64,000 nt of DNA from an uncultured Chitinophagaceae bacterium (GTDB taxonomy: Bacteria; Bacteroidota; Bacteroidia; Chitinophagales; Chitinophagaceae). The first letter of the stretch is position 1. Every line of letters begins with the position of its first letter. The translations under genes were made by a program, and so were the position numbers. Under the pieces are notes generated by a model. It ran no database searches. It saw only the letters and a list, made by a program, of their open reading frames with translations, and was not told where the DNA came from. Location: positions 30,955-94,954 of the forward strand of contig CAIQDX010000087.1 in NCBI GenBank assembly GCA_903870685.1. The letters are read 5' to 3'. Positions 51,648 through 60,579 of this stretch are shown here, piece after piece.

Positions 51648-53120
51648 TTAACCTTTACTTTTTAAATTTGGATGAGGAGGAGAAACTGTATTTGGCCCAT
51701 CCTCAATTGTTCCTTGAAGGTCGATAGTATTTGCATCACCATTTCCACCATCATAATTATAAATGAATCTGTTTTCAGCAATACCTTGTTTTTCCACTAA
51801 GTATTTGATCACCGCACTAACTCTTTCATAACTTAATTGCTGTGCAGCTTTACTTGCAGCTGGATGACCAATTACTTTTACTTTACAATTAGGATTTGAT
51901 TTGATTTTAGCAGCAGCAGCAGCTAATAATTTTTCAGTATCCTTTGTCAATTTAGCACCGCTCTTAAAATGGATGCTTGGTAAATCAGTTAAAGTACATT
52001 CCGGAGTTGCAGGAGCTAACTTCATATTAGAAATTTGTTCTCTTAATTCTTTGCAACATGCCGGTTCAGGACAAGTACCAACACCATCATTATTAACTGG
52101 GAAACAATTTCTTGGAGTCAATGGCTCTTTATCTCTATAATCAGGAACACCATCACCATCAGTATCTTTTGATACACCATGGCTATCAACAGGAGCGCCG
52201 GCAGGGGTATTTGGTTCTAGATCAAATTGGTCAGTAACACCATCACCATCTGCATCAGGTAAAACAACCTTTGGCATTTTCATATGCTTTGGAGAATTCA
52301 ACTCACTGTAAGCATAATTATTAGGATTAATCCACCATAATGGTTGAACATTTTTAGCAGGATTACCCAAATTAATATTCAATTTTGCTCCAAAATACCA
52401 AAATGCATTGTAAGATTTGCTTTGAATATTAGGAGAATATGAAGCCAAATAAGCATTATTAGTAAGTGTATTTTTTGCTTCAAGTGCCAAATTGATCTTA
52501 TTTGAAATCTTAAAAGCCGCACCCAATCCAAGGTCTACACCAAAATTATTAAGCATACCATTATTACCTGGATTGGTGAAAGAAGTATATGCTCCTCCGT
52601 TAACACTTTGAGTTACACTCGGACTATAATATTCAAATCCTGTGATCAAATAAATATTGGTTTTCGGATTACCTCTATAATAACTTATAGTGTTTAAAGA
52701 AGTCAAAACATCTACACCAATATGGAAAGAGTTGTCCTTGTATTTTAAAGTACGGCCCAAATTATTATTATCATTGCCACCGCCACTATTTGAATAATAA
52801 GCTACAAAAGGACGTAATGAGAAAGTGTGGTTTAGAGCTTTCCGTAAAGTAAGAGTAGCGCCAAAACCAAAATCATTCCCCCAAGAATTGGATAACGCAG
52901 CAGTTCCTAATCCAACACCCAATTCCCATTGATCGCGAGGTTGTGCAGGGTAAGGAAACTGATTATTTAAAAATTCATTGTACTGAGGAATTCTTTGTGT
53001 TGGAATTTTAGAACTGTCTTTCCAGTCCCAGCCCCAGTCAGTTCCAGTTTGGGTAAAACCGATTGTTTGAAATAAACACATCAGGGATACCATTAAAAAA
53101 ACATGCTTTTTGCTTGCCAT
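51648..53120 (-). CDS. OmpA-family outer membrane protein with calcium-binding TSP3 repeats
   Basis: Signal peptide (1-23), an N-terminal beta-barrel-like region (DQWELGVGLGTAALSNSW; FGATLTLRKALNHTFSLRPF), two thrombospondin type 3 repeats with Asp-rich loops (DADGDGVTDQFD; DTDGDGVPDYRD, about 290-330), a short Cys-rich stretch, and a C-terminal OmpA peptidoglycan-binding domain (IHFKSGAKLTKDTEKLLAAAAAKI; KVIGHPAASKAAQQLSYERVSAV). Such proteins anchor the outer membrane to the wall in Bacteroidota. It has a good TTTG/TAATTTTG promoter 44 nt upstream. Confidence 0.9.
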   Translation of the reverse strand: MASKKHVFLMVSLMCLFQTIGFTQTGTDWGWDWKDSSKIPTQRIPQYNEFLNNQFPYPAQPRDQWELGVGLGTAALSNSWGNDFGFGATLTLRKALNHTFSLRPFVAYYSNSGGGNDNNNLGRTLKYKDNSFHIGVDVLTSLNTISYYRGNPKTNIYLITGFEYYSPSVTQSVNGGAYTSFTNPGNNGMLNNFGVDLGLGAAFKISNKINLALEAKNTLTNNAYLASYSPNIQSKSYNAFWYFGAKLNINLGNPAKNVQPLWWINPNNYAYSELNSPKHMKMPKVVLPDADGDGVTDQFDLEPNTPAGAPVDSHGVSKDTDGDGVPDYRDKEPLTPRNCFPVNNDGVGTCPEPACCKELREQISNMKLAPATPECTLTDLPSIHFKSGAKLTKDTEKLLAAAAAKIKSNPNCKVKVIGHPAASKAAQQLSYERVSAVIKYLVEKQGIAENRFIYNYDGGNGDANTIDLQGTIEDGPNTVSPPHPNLKSKG

Positions 53121-53168
53121 AACTAATATTTGAAATTAAAAAATATTTTGAATTGAATAAACTTAACG

Positions 53169-53200
53169 CAAAATTATCATAAAGGATGTGAATAATCAAA
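53169..53200 (-). promoter_or_regulatory. Promoter of the OmpA-family gene
   Basis: Minus strand TTTG (53200-53197), 20 nt, TAATTTTG (53176-53169). This matches both Bacteroidota promoter boxes with near-ideal spacing, about 50 nt before the OmpA ATG. It is the best promoter match in the window. Confidence 0.65.
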
Positions 53201-53307
53201 ATTATAAAAATCTGAATATCCTATATGTTAAAAGACAAAGATTTATGGATTAACGTTGCATCTTTTCTATTATTGTAAAGGGATTGTTATATTCGCCATA
53301 ATAATTT

Positions 53308-54270
53308 ATGAAGTTAGCACGCCAAGTAATAAACGCTGAGTTAAACCACTTCGAACAACATTTTCGTAATGCTGTAAAAAGCAGAGTTCCTTTACTCGAC
53401 AGAATTATGCATTATATTGTTAAACGAAAAGGCAAACAATTGCGTCCCATGTTCGTTTTGCTTTGTGCCAGATTAGGTGGAGAAATAAATGATTCTTCGT
53501 ACCGCGCCGCCTCCATTGTAGAACTTTTACATACAGCTTCTTTAGTTCATGATGATGTGGTTGATGATGCAAAAGAACGAAGAGGTTTCTTTTCCATAAA
53601 CGCACTTTGGAAAAATAAAATCGCAGTACTGGTTGGCGATTATATGTTGATGAAAGCATTATTACTTTCGCTCGAAAAAAAGGAATACGTCATTCTGCAA
53701 ATTCTTGCCGATGCCGTAAAAGAAATGGTTGAAGGCGAATTATTGCAAATGGAAAAATCCAGAAACTTAAACTTAGAAGAAGATGTTTATTATTCAATCA
53801 TCAAAGGAAAAACTGCATCGCTCTTAGCTTCCGGTTGTGCATCTGGTGCTGCTTCTACTTTTAAAGATGATGCATCAATTGAAAAAATTCGATTGTTTGG
53901 CGAAAAAGTTGGCATTGCATTTCAAATAAAAGATGATTTGTTTGATTATGGAAATGCTGATATCGGCAAACCTACCGGCAACGACATCAAAGAAAAAAAA
54001 TTAACGCTTCCGCTCATTTATACTTTGAATCATTGCGATTCTTCGACACGAAAAAAAATAATTTACATTATTAAAAACCAAAACACAAAAAAAGAAAAAG
54101 TAAAGTTTGTTATTGATGAAGTAAAAAAAATCGGTGGCATTACGTACGCTACCGAAAAAATGTTTGCCATAAGAGATGAAGCACTTTCAATTTTATACGA
54201 ATTCCCCGATACGCAATACAGGCAGGCATTAGAAGAGTTGGTGCGATATACCACCGATAGAAATTATTAA
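53308..54270 (+). CDS. Polyprenyl diphosphate synthase
   Basis: All-trans prenyltransferase: GKQLRPMFVLLCARLGG, first Asp-rich motif LLHTASLVHDDVVDDAKERRG, GDYMLMKALLLSLEKKEY, KGKTASLLASGCASGAA and second motif FQIKDDLFDYGNADIGKPTGND. Residues upstream of the first DDxxD are small, which suits long-chain products such as the quinone side chain (octaprenyl- or heptaprenyl-type). At 320 residues it is full length. It precedes recJ on the same strand. Confidence 0.92.
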   Translation: MKLARQVINAELNHFEQHFRNAVKSRVPLLDRIMHYIVKRKGKQLRPMFVLLCARLGGEINDSSYRAASIVELLHTASLVHDDVVDDAKERRGFFSINALWKNKIAVLVGDYMLMKALLLSLEKKEYVILQILADAVKEMVEGELLQMEKSRNLNLEEDVYYSIIKGKTASLLASGCASGAASTFKDDASIEKIRLFGEKVGIAFQIKDDLFDYGNADIGKPTGNDIKEKKLTLPLIYTLNHCDSSTRKKIIYIIKNQNTKKEKVKFVIDEVKKIGGITYATEKMFAIRDEALSILYEFPDTQYRQALEELVRYTTDRNY

Positions 54271-54334
54271 TTTAAATTATTCATTTTTTTATAAAAGCTT
54301 TACTAACTTCAACTTGTTGAATAAAGAATTATCT

Positions 54335-54394
54335 GTACAAGTGTGCGACGCAACATCAGCTTAATAGCAATAATGCAGTTTGATTCAAAAAAAA
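54335..54394 (-). repeat. Dispersed intergenic repeat, copy 13 (full length)
   Basis: Minus strand: T-tract, GAATCAAACTGC, then GATGTTGCGTCGCACACTTGTAC. It lies between the polyprenyl synthase gene and recJ, with its A-rich end towards the recJ start codon (17 nt). Confidence 0.85.
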
Positions 54395-54410
54395 TATATT
54401 ACCCGCTTTC

Positions 54411-56108
54411 ATGCAAAAAAGATGGAACATATTACCGGCAGATGAATCGAAAGCAACTGCTTTGCATGAATCTTTAAAAATAAATAAAACCATTTGCCAA
54501 ATTTTAGCGCAAAGAGGCTTGGATGATTTTGAAAAATCGAAACATTTTTTTCGTCCGCAATTAACCGATCTGCTTTCGCCATGGTTGATGAAAGACATGC
54601 AAAAAGCGGTTGATAGAATTTTGCTCGCAAAAAGTAGAAAAGAAAAAATTTTAGTTTTTGGTGATTATGATGTTGATGGAACTACCAGTGTTGCCAGCAT
54701 GTTTCAGTTCTTACAAAAAATTTATCCTTTAGTTGATTATTATATTCCGCATCGTTACCGCGAAGGTTATGGCATTAGTAAAATAGGAATTGATTTTGCG
54801 AAAGAAAATAATTTTAGTTTAATTATTTCGCTCGACTGCGGCATTAAAAGTGTTGAGTTAATTGCTTACGCAAAAACATTAGGAATTGATTTTATTGTTT
54901 GCGATCATCACATGCCTGATAATGAAGTACCGGTTGCTGTTGCAATATTAAATCCCAAACAAAAAGATTGTAATTATCCGTACAAGGAATTATGTGGTTG
55001 TGGTGTTGGTTTTAAATTAATGCAGGCATTAAGTGAAGAATTAAATTTAAATGAAAACAGTTATTTAAATTATCTCGATCTGGTGGCAACCGCTATTGCT
55101 GCTGATATCGTTCCTATTACCGGAGAAAATAGAATCCTTGCTTATTATGGATTAAAAAAAGTAAATGAAAATCCTTGTGCAGGAATCAAAGCCTTGATGA
55201 TACTGGCTTCTATGCAGAAAGAAATGTTCATTACAAATCTAGTTTTCATGATTGCGCCACGTGTAAATGCGGCGGGAAGAATGGATGATGCAAAAAAAGC
55301 CGTGCAATTATTTATTGAACAGGATGCAAAAAAAGCAATGGAATTTGCAGAGATGTTACACAGCGATAATACAGATAGAAAAGAAGCCGATAGTAGCATA
55401 ACAGAAGAAGCATTGGCAATTATTGAAGCTGATAAAAATTCGATTCATAAAAAAACAACAGTCGTTTATAAAGAACATTGGCATAAAGGTGTTGTTGGAA
55501 TTGTTGCAAGCAGATTGATTGAAACTTATTATCGTCCCACCATTGTTTTAACAAGAAGTGGTGATTTTGCCGGAGGAAGTGCACGAAGTGTTACAGGATT
55601 TAATTTGTACGAAGCCATTCATGCTTGCAGAGAACATTTAATTGGTTATGGCGGACACTTTGCTGCTGCCGGCATGACTTTAGCAATTAATAATATTGAA
55701 GCATTCAGCAATGCTTTCGAAAAGGTAGTGGCAGCAACGATTACACCCGAATTATTAATTCCTGAAATTATTATTGATGCAGAAATTTTTTTTAGCGAAC
55801 TAACTCCAACTTTCTATAATATACTTTTACAAATGGAACCTTTTGGTCCCGAAAATATGCGACCCATTTTTGTTGCAAAGAAAGTATTGGATACAGGTTT
55901 TTCTAAAATTGTGAAAGAACAACATATTCGTTTTTCAGTTCGTCAAAATAAAATTTCTTTTACAGGAATTGGTTTTAATATGGCCAATAAATTTCCCCTT
56001 TTGCAAATGCAAAAACCACTCGACATAGTTTTTACTTTGGATTTGAATGAATGGAATGGCGAAAAGAATTTGCAATTAAAAGTGATTGATCTGAGATTGA
56101 GCGAATAA
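54411..56108 (+). CDS. recJ: Single-stranded-DNA-specific exonuclease RecJ
   Basis: 5'-3' ssDNA exonuclease in recombination and repair. DHH domain motifs: VFGDYDVDGTTSVASM (about 83-98), LIISLDCGIKSVELI, FIVCDHHMPDNEVP; DHHA1 domain with GVVGIVASRLIETYYRPTIVL and GGSARSVTGFNLYEAIHAC...GYGGHFAAAGMT; C-terminal OB fold (MEPFGPENMRPIF). At 565 residues it is of normal length. Start ATG 54411 begins MQKRWNIL. Confidence 0.95.
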   Translation: MQKRWNILPADESKATALHESLKINKTICQILAQRGLDDFEKSKHFFRPQLTDLLSPWLMKDMQKAVDRILLAKSRKEKILVFGDYDVDGTTSVASMFQFLQKIYPLVDYYIPHRYREGYGISKIGIDFAKENNFSLIISLDCGIKSVELIAYAKTLGIDFIVCDHHMPDNEVPVAVAILNPKQKDCNYPYKELCGCGVGFKLMQALSEELNLNENSYLNYLDLVATAIAADIVPITGENRILAYYGLKKVNENPCAGIKALMILASMQKEMFITNLVFMIAPRVNAAGRMDDAKKAVQLFIEQDAKKAMEFAEMLHSDNTDRKEADSSITEEALAIIEADKNSIHKKTTVVYKEHWHKGVVGIVASRLIETYYRPTIVLTRSGDFAGGSARSVTGFNLYEAIHACREHLIGYGGHFAAAGMTLAINNIEAFSNAFEKVVAATITPELLIPEIIIDAEIFFSELTPTFYNILLQMEPFGPENMRPIFVAKKVLDTGFSKIVKEQHIRFSVRQNKISFTGIGFNMANKFPLLQMQKPLDIVFTLDLNEWNGEKNLQLKVIDLRLSE

Positions 56109-56152
56109 AAAAGGATAACAACTTTCGCTGCCATCCTTTAGTTTTTCTTTTT
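56107..56152. terminator. Bidirectional terminator between recJ and htpG
   Basis: AAAGGAT (56110-56116) and ATCCTTT (56133-56139) pair around a 16-nt loop, with A-runs on one side and T-runs on the other. It lies between convergent genes that end here. Confidence 0.55.
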
Positions 56153-56178
56153 ATATATTTTAGTTTTTCTCCTAAATT

Positions 56179-58050
56179 TTATTTCATCAAATCAACACTT
56201 CTGTTAATAAAATTAGTTAACTCCGCTCCTTTTAATAATCCTTGCGATAACAAAGCCAAGTCGGCTAAATTTCTAACTTGTTTTCCTTGTTTATCAGCAT
56301 CAATTTCTTTTAATAAAGATTGATAGATTGGATGATTACCATTAACGGTTAAGGTTACTTCATCGGGCATCGTTGCATAAAAAGCTGTCATGCCACCACC
56401 AACACCTGCCATATCTTTCATTCTGCGCATGAACTCAGGTCTTGTTGCAACAACAGGTGCAGCATCGGTACTTAATCCTTTCACTTCAACTGTTAAATGC
56501 AATTCGGGAACAGGAAATTCAAATAATTTTTTTAAGTTTTCTGTTTCATCTTTACTTAAAACACTATCAACTGTTTCTTGCTTGTCAATCAAATTATCAA
56601 TGATATCGGCATCCACTCTAACGAAATGAACATTCTCCCATTTCATTTCCATATTATTAATGAAAGCCGCATCCACCAAGGTTTCCATCTTTACCACAAC
56701 ATAATCTCTGGCAACAGCGGCTTGTATAAAAGCATCTTGTTGAACCGGATTGGTTGTATAAATAATAGTGTGTTTTCCTTCTTTGTTTTTCTGTAAAGTT
56801 TCGGTTGCAATTTTATATTCTTCTAACGTATAAAACTTAGAAGGTGCTTGTCCTTCTCCTTTGGAGAAGGGTTGGGATGAGGCCTCCATTACTAAAAACT
56901 TATTTCCTTTCTCCAAAAATTTATCGTCGGTCATCATACCATACTTCACAAACAAACCAAGACTTTCCCATTTTTGTTCGTACTCGGTTCTTTCGTTTTT
57001 AAATATCTCCTCTAATTTATCAGCCACTTTTTTAGTGATGTGATTATTTATTTTTTTAACGTTCGGATCACCTTGCAAATAACTTCTACTTACATTCAAT
57101 GGAATATCCGGACTGTCAATCACACCATGCAACAACATTAAAAATTCAGGAACAATTTCTTTCACTTCATCTGTTACAAAAACCTGATTGCTGTATAACT
57201 GAATTTTATCTTTCTGAATTTCGTAGCTCTGTTTAATTTTCGGGAAATATAAAATACCCGTTAAATTAAAAGGATAATCAACATTCAAATGAATCCAGAA
57301 CAAAGGTGTTTCTCCAAACGGATATAATTCTCTGTAAAATTTTTCGTAATCTTCTTTGGTTAGATCACTTGGTTTTTTAATCCAGATAGGATTGGTATTA
57401 TTGATCGATTTTTCTTCTTCATCTTTTTTCTTCTCTTCTGCAACATCAGAAAAATAAATGGGTATCGGTAAAAACTTACAGAACTTTTCCAGAATACTTT
57501 TAATACGACCGGCTTCTAAAAATTCTTTGCTCTCTTCATTAATATGCAAAATAATTTTAGTGCCTCTTTCTTTCTTTTCAACTTCATACAATTCAAATTC
57601 CGGGCTGCCATCGCAACTCCAGTACACTGTTGCTGCATCTGCATTGTAGCTTTGTGTTAACACTTCTACTTTTTCACTCACCATGAATGAGCTGTAAAAT
57701 CCCAAACCAAAATGTCCAATAATATTTGCGTCTTTATATTTTTCTAAAAATTCTTCCGCACCACTAAACGCAACTTGATTTAAATATTTGTCAACTTCTT
57801 CTTTCGTCATCCCAACTCCTTTGTCGGAAATGGTCAAGGTTTTTTCTTTGGCATCCAACACAACATCAATTCTTAAATCACCAATATCACCTTTTGCTTC
57901 GCCAATACCTGTCAATGTTTTTATTTTTTGCGAAGCATCAACGGCGTTGCTTACTAATTCACGAACAAAAATTTCGTGATCGCTGTATAGAAATTTTTTA
58001 ATGATAGGAAAAATGTTTTCCGTCTGAACACGAATCTGTCCTTTTTGCAT
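56179..58050 (-). CDS. htpG: Molecular chaperone HtpG (Hsp90)
   Basis: GHKL ATPase N-domain: YSDHEIFVRELVSNAVDASQKI, LTISDKGVGMTKEEV, NIIGHFGLGFYSSFMVSEKVEV; middle domain RGILYFP-like segment LTGILYFPKIKQ, and SRSYLQGDPNVKKI. At 623 residues it is full length. Residues 388-405 (MEASSQPFSKGEGQAPSK) lie in the loop before FYTLEEY and are partly encoded by a perfect palindrome, described separately. The loop differs in composition from the flanking protein. Confidence 0.96.
   Translation of the reverse strand: MQKGQIRVQTENIFPIIKKFLYSDHEIFVRELVSNAVDASQKIKTLTGIGEAKGDIGDLRIDVVLDAKEKTLTISDKGVGMTKEEVDKYLNQVAFSGAEEFLEKYKDANIIGHFGLGFYSSFMVSEKVEVLTQSYNADAATVYWSCDGSPEFELYEVEKKERGTKIILHINEESKEFLEAGRIKSILEKFCKFLPIPIYFSDVAEEKKKDEEEKSINNTNPIWIKKPSDLTKEDYEKFYRELYPFGETPLFWIHLNVDYPFNLTGILYFPKIKQSYEIQKDKIQLYSNQVFVTDEVKEIVPEFLMLLHGVIDSPDIPLNVSRSYLQGDPNVKKINNHITKKVADKLEEIFKNERTEYEQKWESLGLFVKYGMMTDDKFLEKGNKFLVMEASSQPFSKGEGQAPSKFYTLEEYKIATETLQKNKEGKHTIIYTTNPVQQDAFIQAAVARDYVVVKMETLVDAAFINNMEMKWENVHFVRVDADIIDNLIDKQETVDSVLSKDETENLKKLFEFPVPELHLTVEVKGLSTDAAPVVATRPEFMRRMKDMAGVGGGMTAFYATMPDEVTLTVNGNHPIYQSLLKEIDADKQGKQVRNLADLALLSQGLLKGAELTNFINRSVDLMK
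56846..56886 (-). repeat. Palindromic repeat-like element in frame in htpG
   Basis: CCTTCTCC (56852-56859), TTT, GGAGAAGG (56863-56870) is a perfect 8-bp-arm palindrome, flanked by CATCCCAACC on the minus strand. It encodes S-S-Q-P-F-S-K-G-E-G-Q-A. It resembles, from memory, a CTCATCCCAACCCTTCTCC-type dispersed repeat of Bacteroidota, which when translated gives PxxSPKGEG-like peptides. Confidence 0.65.
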
Positions 58051-58058
58051 AGTAGAAA

Positions 58059-58160
58059 TTTTTTGTTACAAGCTTTTGATTAAAAATGACACTGTGGTTG
58101 CCTTCAATTCTTCCAGTGGAAGAATTGCACACTTGTGCCATGAATTTTCATATCATGGCA
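58059..58160 (+). repeat. Dispersed intergenic repeat, copy 14, core replaced by a palindrome, with a second hairpin
   Basis: T-tract + GTTACAAGCTTTTG, GGTTGC, then CTTC and a perfect palindrome AATTCTTCCA-G-TGGAAGAATT (58106-58126), then GCACACTTGT. A second palindrome GCCATGA/TCATGGC (58137-58143, 58153-58159) follows directly. The GTC at the centre of the usual core is gone. Confidence 0.75.
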
Positions 58161-58235
58161 AACACAATACCAAGACATTGTTGGCTGACAGGATGTCAAG
58201 GAATTCGGATTTTATTTACTCACCTTTAAATCCTT

Positions 58236-58517
58236 TTATTTTAGCGGGCGATGACGGCTTAATTTGTTTCTTCCTCCCCAACTTGAAATCGCATTTTGCG
58301 ACATCAAATTTTTATACTCTTTTTCGCTAAGCGAAAACATAAAATCTTTTGAAAATCTGTTGATATTACGTTTTACCTGATCATTTAATCGTCTTGTTTC
58401 TGCTTTGTATATTTCTGTTAAATCCACGTCCAGCATAATTTTTTGTCCTCTTAATATATAAATTTTGTTGAGTATTTTTTGTTCTATTAATAGCAATTGA
58501 AATTTATTTTCTACCAT
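58236..58517 (-). pseudogene. ORF6N/KilA-N-type DNA-binding protein, truncated
   Basis: The N-terminal ORF6N domain is clear: IYILRGQKIMLDVDLTEIY, ETRRLNDQVKRNINRFSKDFMF, LSEKEYKNLMSQ and SSWGGRNKL. In the family the next residues are PYAFTEQGVAML and a further ~80-200 residues; here the sequence turns to SRHRPLK and stops at residue 93. The lost 3' part is replaced by ~100 bp of unrelated intergenic DNA and then the split repeat. ORF6N genes are often phage-derived or horizontally mobile. A short functional product cannot be excluded. Confidence 0.7.
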
Positions 58518-58533
58518 AGTCTTAATTTTAATA

Positions 58534-60561
58534 TTAATGCGTATTTCCGTTAATGATTACATTATTTAAACTGAAAGTTCCAGCAGTTGACTCTGCATTA
58601 AAACCATAAAATCTCAATTTAATAGCTGTATTTAAATTTTTATGATTCGTACCAAACGAAATGCTGCAGCCTGTTTGCGCTGTTGTGGTGGCACGATCGG
58701 CAATTTGAAACGTATTATCAGTATTTGCGAATAATAAATTATTTGCCGGATTAATGGAAGCCGTAAGATTGCTTGCAAAATTATCTAGGCTCGACCGAAT
58801 TGCCCATTGCCTTACGCCGGTTGCCGAACGTTGCAAAATAAAACTAAGAGAAGTTAGATCGAATTGATAACCCTGTGTCGGCGTAATAATTATTTCGTAA
58901 TACTGCGTTGCCGATAAATTTCCCGCAAAATTATTGGATCCATTTGTTGCTCCTAAAGGCCAACCCGAAAATGAAAATCTTCCTGAGGCCGATGAATTTG
59001 AACCAACGCCAACTGCTGCAAAAGAACTAAACACAACACCCTGTGCCGTTGAAACCGTTGTGGGATCTGTTGTTCCCGATGTTGTGGTAACATTTGCAAA
59101 ATTATAAGTAGCCGTAAAATTTTTATTTGTAACACAACCAGTACTTGAAACAACATCGCTTATATTTCTGATTTGAAATTGCATGGTGGTATACAAATTT
59201 GCATAACCAATCCAGTTTTGGCAAGTTATCGGCAAAAGATTTCCTGCAAAATTTGCAGTGAATGAAGTATATAAAGTTGTGCTTCCCGAAGCATCAGCCA
59301 ATGTTTTATTGCCGCTAAAAGTTGTGCCCGAACCTGAAGTTGCACTTGCGTTATTTATTTGAACTAAAGTATTTTCGAGCGTTGAAATATTATTTATTAA
59401 TTGTGCAATGGTCACAACAGTTGGAACAATATTTTTGTTTGTTGCCAATGCTGACTTTGGTAATGCGGTTGCAGTCAAATTAATTTCTAACATGCCTTTA
59501 TAATTAGTTAATGTGCCGCCGGTAACATCAACAAAAATAGAATCGCCCACATTGAATTTTGATGTTGAACTGGTGCTTCCAAAATATAAATCAATACCAC
59601 TGTTTCCATCCTGAACAATCATATTTCCTGTTGCGATATTGGTTGAGTTAGAAATGACAATTCCTTTAATTGCCATCGATCCCAACAAAACATCTGTTCC
59701 TGTATAAAATGAACGAATGGTTGAAATGCTTACCACACTTGCATTACAGCGTGCTGCAAAAAATCTGGCATCACATGTATCGCGTAAAATTAATTCGGGC
59801 GTTGTTTTATACACAAAATAAAGTGCCGTAATTAATCCTTTACCTGTTGGTGTTTTAACGCCGGCAAAATTTGCATAACCGCTTGTATAAACCACCGCTT
59901 TATTTCCGTTGCAATCGCTGATGGTATGATTCACTGAACTTTTAGATGCCGAAATATCGGCATAAGTTAAAGACGTATCAGTTGCAATAAATTGTACGCT
60001 GTCTTTAATTTGTATCAGCATACTTTGAACGCTGTCATTGAGTTGATTGATAGAAATTAATTTTGGTGTGATTGTATTTCCAAAATTTCCTTTCACTAAA
60101 AACGAATCAAATAATATTGATGGAATGGAAGCCAGCGAAGGACTTGCGGGCAAAGTACTATCTATCATTCCCAATTCAATCATTCTGTTATTATCGCTTA
60201 AACATAATCCTTTGCATTTAATAAAAACCTGCCGGCCCACGGGATAATCAACATATAAATTATTACCGCCCAAATTAATAGTGATGCCTGCTGTTGAATC
60301 CTGAACACAAATTTGTTTGTAGAGATTTCCGCTTTTATCATCGCCAACAACAATTCCCGAAATAATAATATCGGAATTTATTTTTTCGAAGTTTCCCATA
60401 GAATGCAGCGCCCTCAAGGTTTTGACAGAACTCGTTACTGCAATATTTGGCTGAATAAAAGCCGGTGGTTCATCAAATTTTCTGGAACAGGATAAAAATT
60501 CTGTTGTCATTAAAATAATAAACACACAAACATTTGATAAAAAATTAAATTCCCTTTTCAT
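58534..60561 (-). CDS. DUF5689 domain lipoprotein
   Basis: Lipoprotein signal (MKREFNFLSNVCVFIILMTTEFLSC, lipobox FLSC). At least two DUF5689-type OB-like modules: IISGIVVGDDKSGNLYKQICVQDSTAGITINLGGNNLYVDYPVGRQVFIKC from about residue 65, and a similar IKGIVISNSTNIATGNMIVQDGNSGIDLYFG from about 295. The C-terminal third (about 470-675) is a separate beta-rich domain, possibly a secretion or binding module. Surface-exposed lipoprotein, function unknown. It is 18 bases downstream of the TonB receptor gene and so likely its partner. Confidence 0.82.
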   Translation of the reverse strand: MKREFNFLSNVCVFIILMTTEFLSCSRKFDEPPAFIQPNIAVTSSVKTLRALHSMGNFEKINSDIIISGIVVGDDKSGNLYKQICVQDSTAGITINLGGNNLYVDYPVGRQVFIKCKGLCLSDNNRMIELGMIDSTLPASPSLASIPSILFDSFLVKGNFGNTITPKLISINQLNDSVQSMLIQIKDSVQFIATDTSLTYADISASKSSVNHTISDCNGNKAVVYTSGYANFAGVKTPTGKGLITALYFVYKTTPELILRDTCDARFFAARCNASVVSISTIRSFYTGTDVLLGSMAIKGIVISNSTNIATGNMIVQDGNSGIDLYFGSTSSTSKFNVGDSIFVDVTGGTLTNYKGMLEINLTATALPKSALATNKNIVPTVVTIAQLINNISTLENTLVQINNASATSGSGTTFSGNKTLADASGSTTLYTSFTANFAGNLLPITCQNWIGYANLYTTMQFQIRNISDVVSSTGCVTNKNFTATYNFANVTTTSGTTDPTTVSTAQGVVFSSFAAVGVGSNSSASGRFSFSGWPLGATNGSNNFAGNLSATQYYEIIITPTQGYQFDLTSLSFILQRSATGVRQWAIRSSLDNFASNLTASINPANNLLFANTDNTFQIADRATTTAQTGCSISFGTNHKNLNTAIKLRFYGFNAESTAGTFSLNNVIINGNTH

Positions 60562-60579
60562 AAAAATTGTTTTATGATT

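Noticed and set aside
53121..53307. A small RNA or riboswitch in the ompA-polyprenyl synthase gap
   Set aside because: Only a promoter pattern is visible; no conserved aptamer-like structure or terminator could be seen.
4900..58160. The GTTGCGTCGCAC repeats as a CRISPR or tandem array
   Set aside because: Copies are kilobases apart, in both orientations, and differ in their middles, so there is no repeat-spacer structure.
4900..58160. The GTTGCGTCGCAC repeat as a transcription terminator
   Set aside because: The core has only a 4-bp palindrome (TGCG-T-CGCA); copies lie inside active operons such as dcw in either orientation, and real terminators sit beside them.
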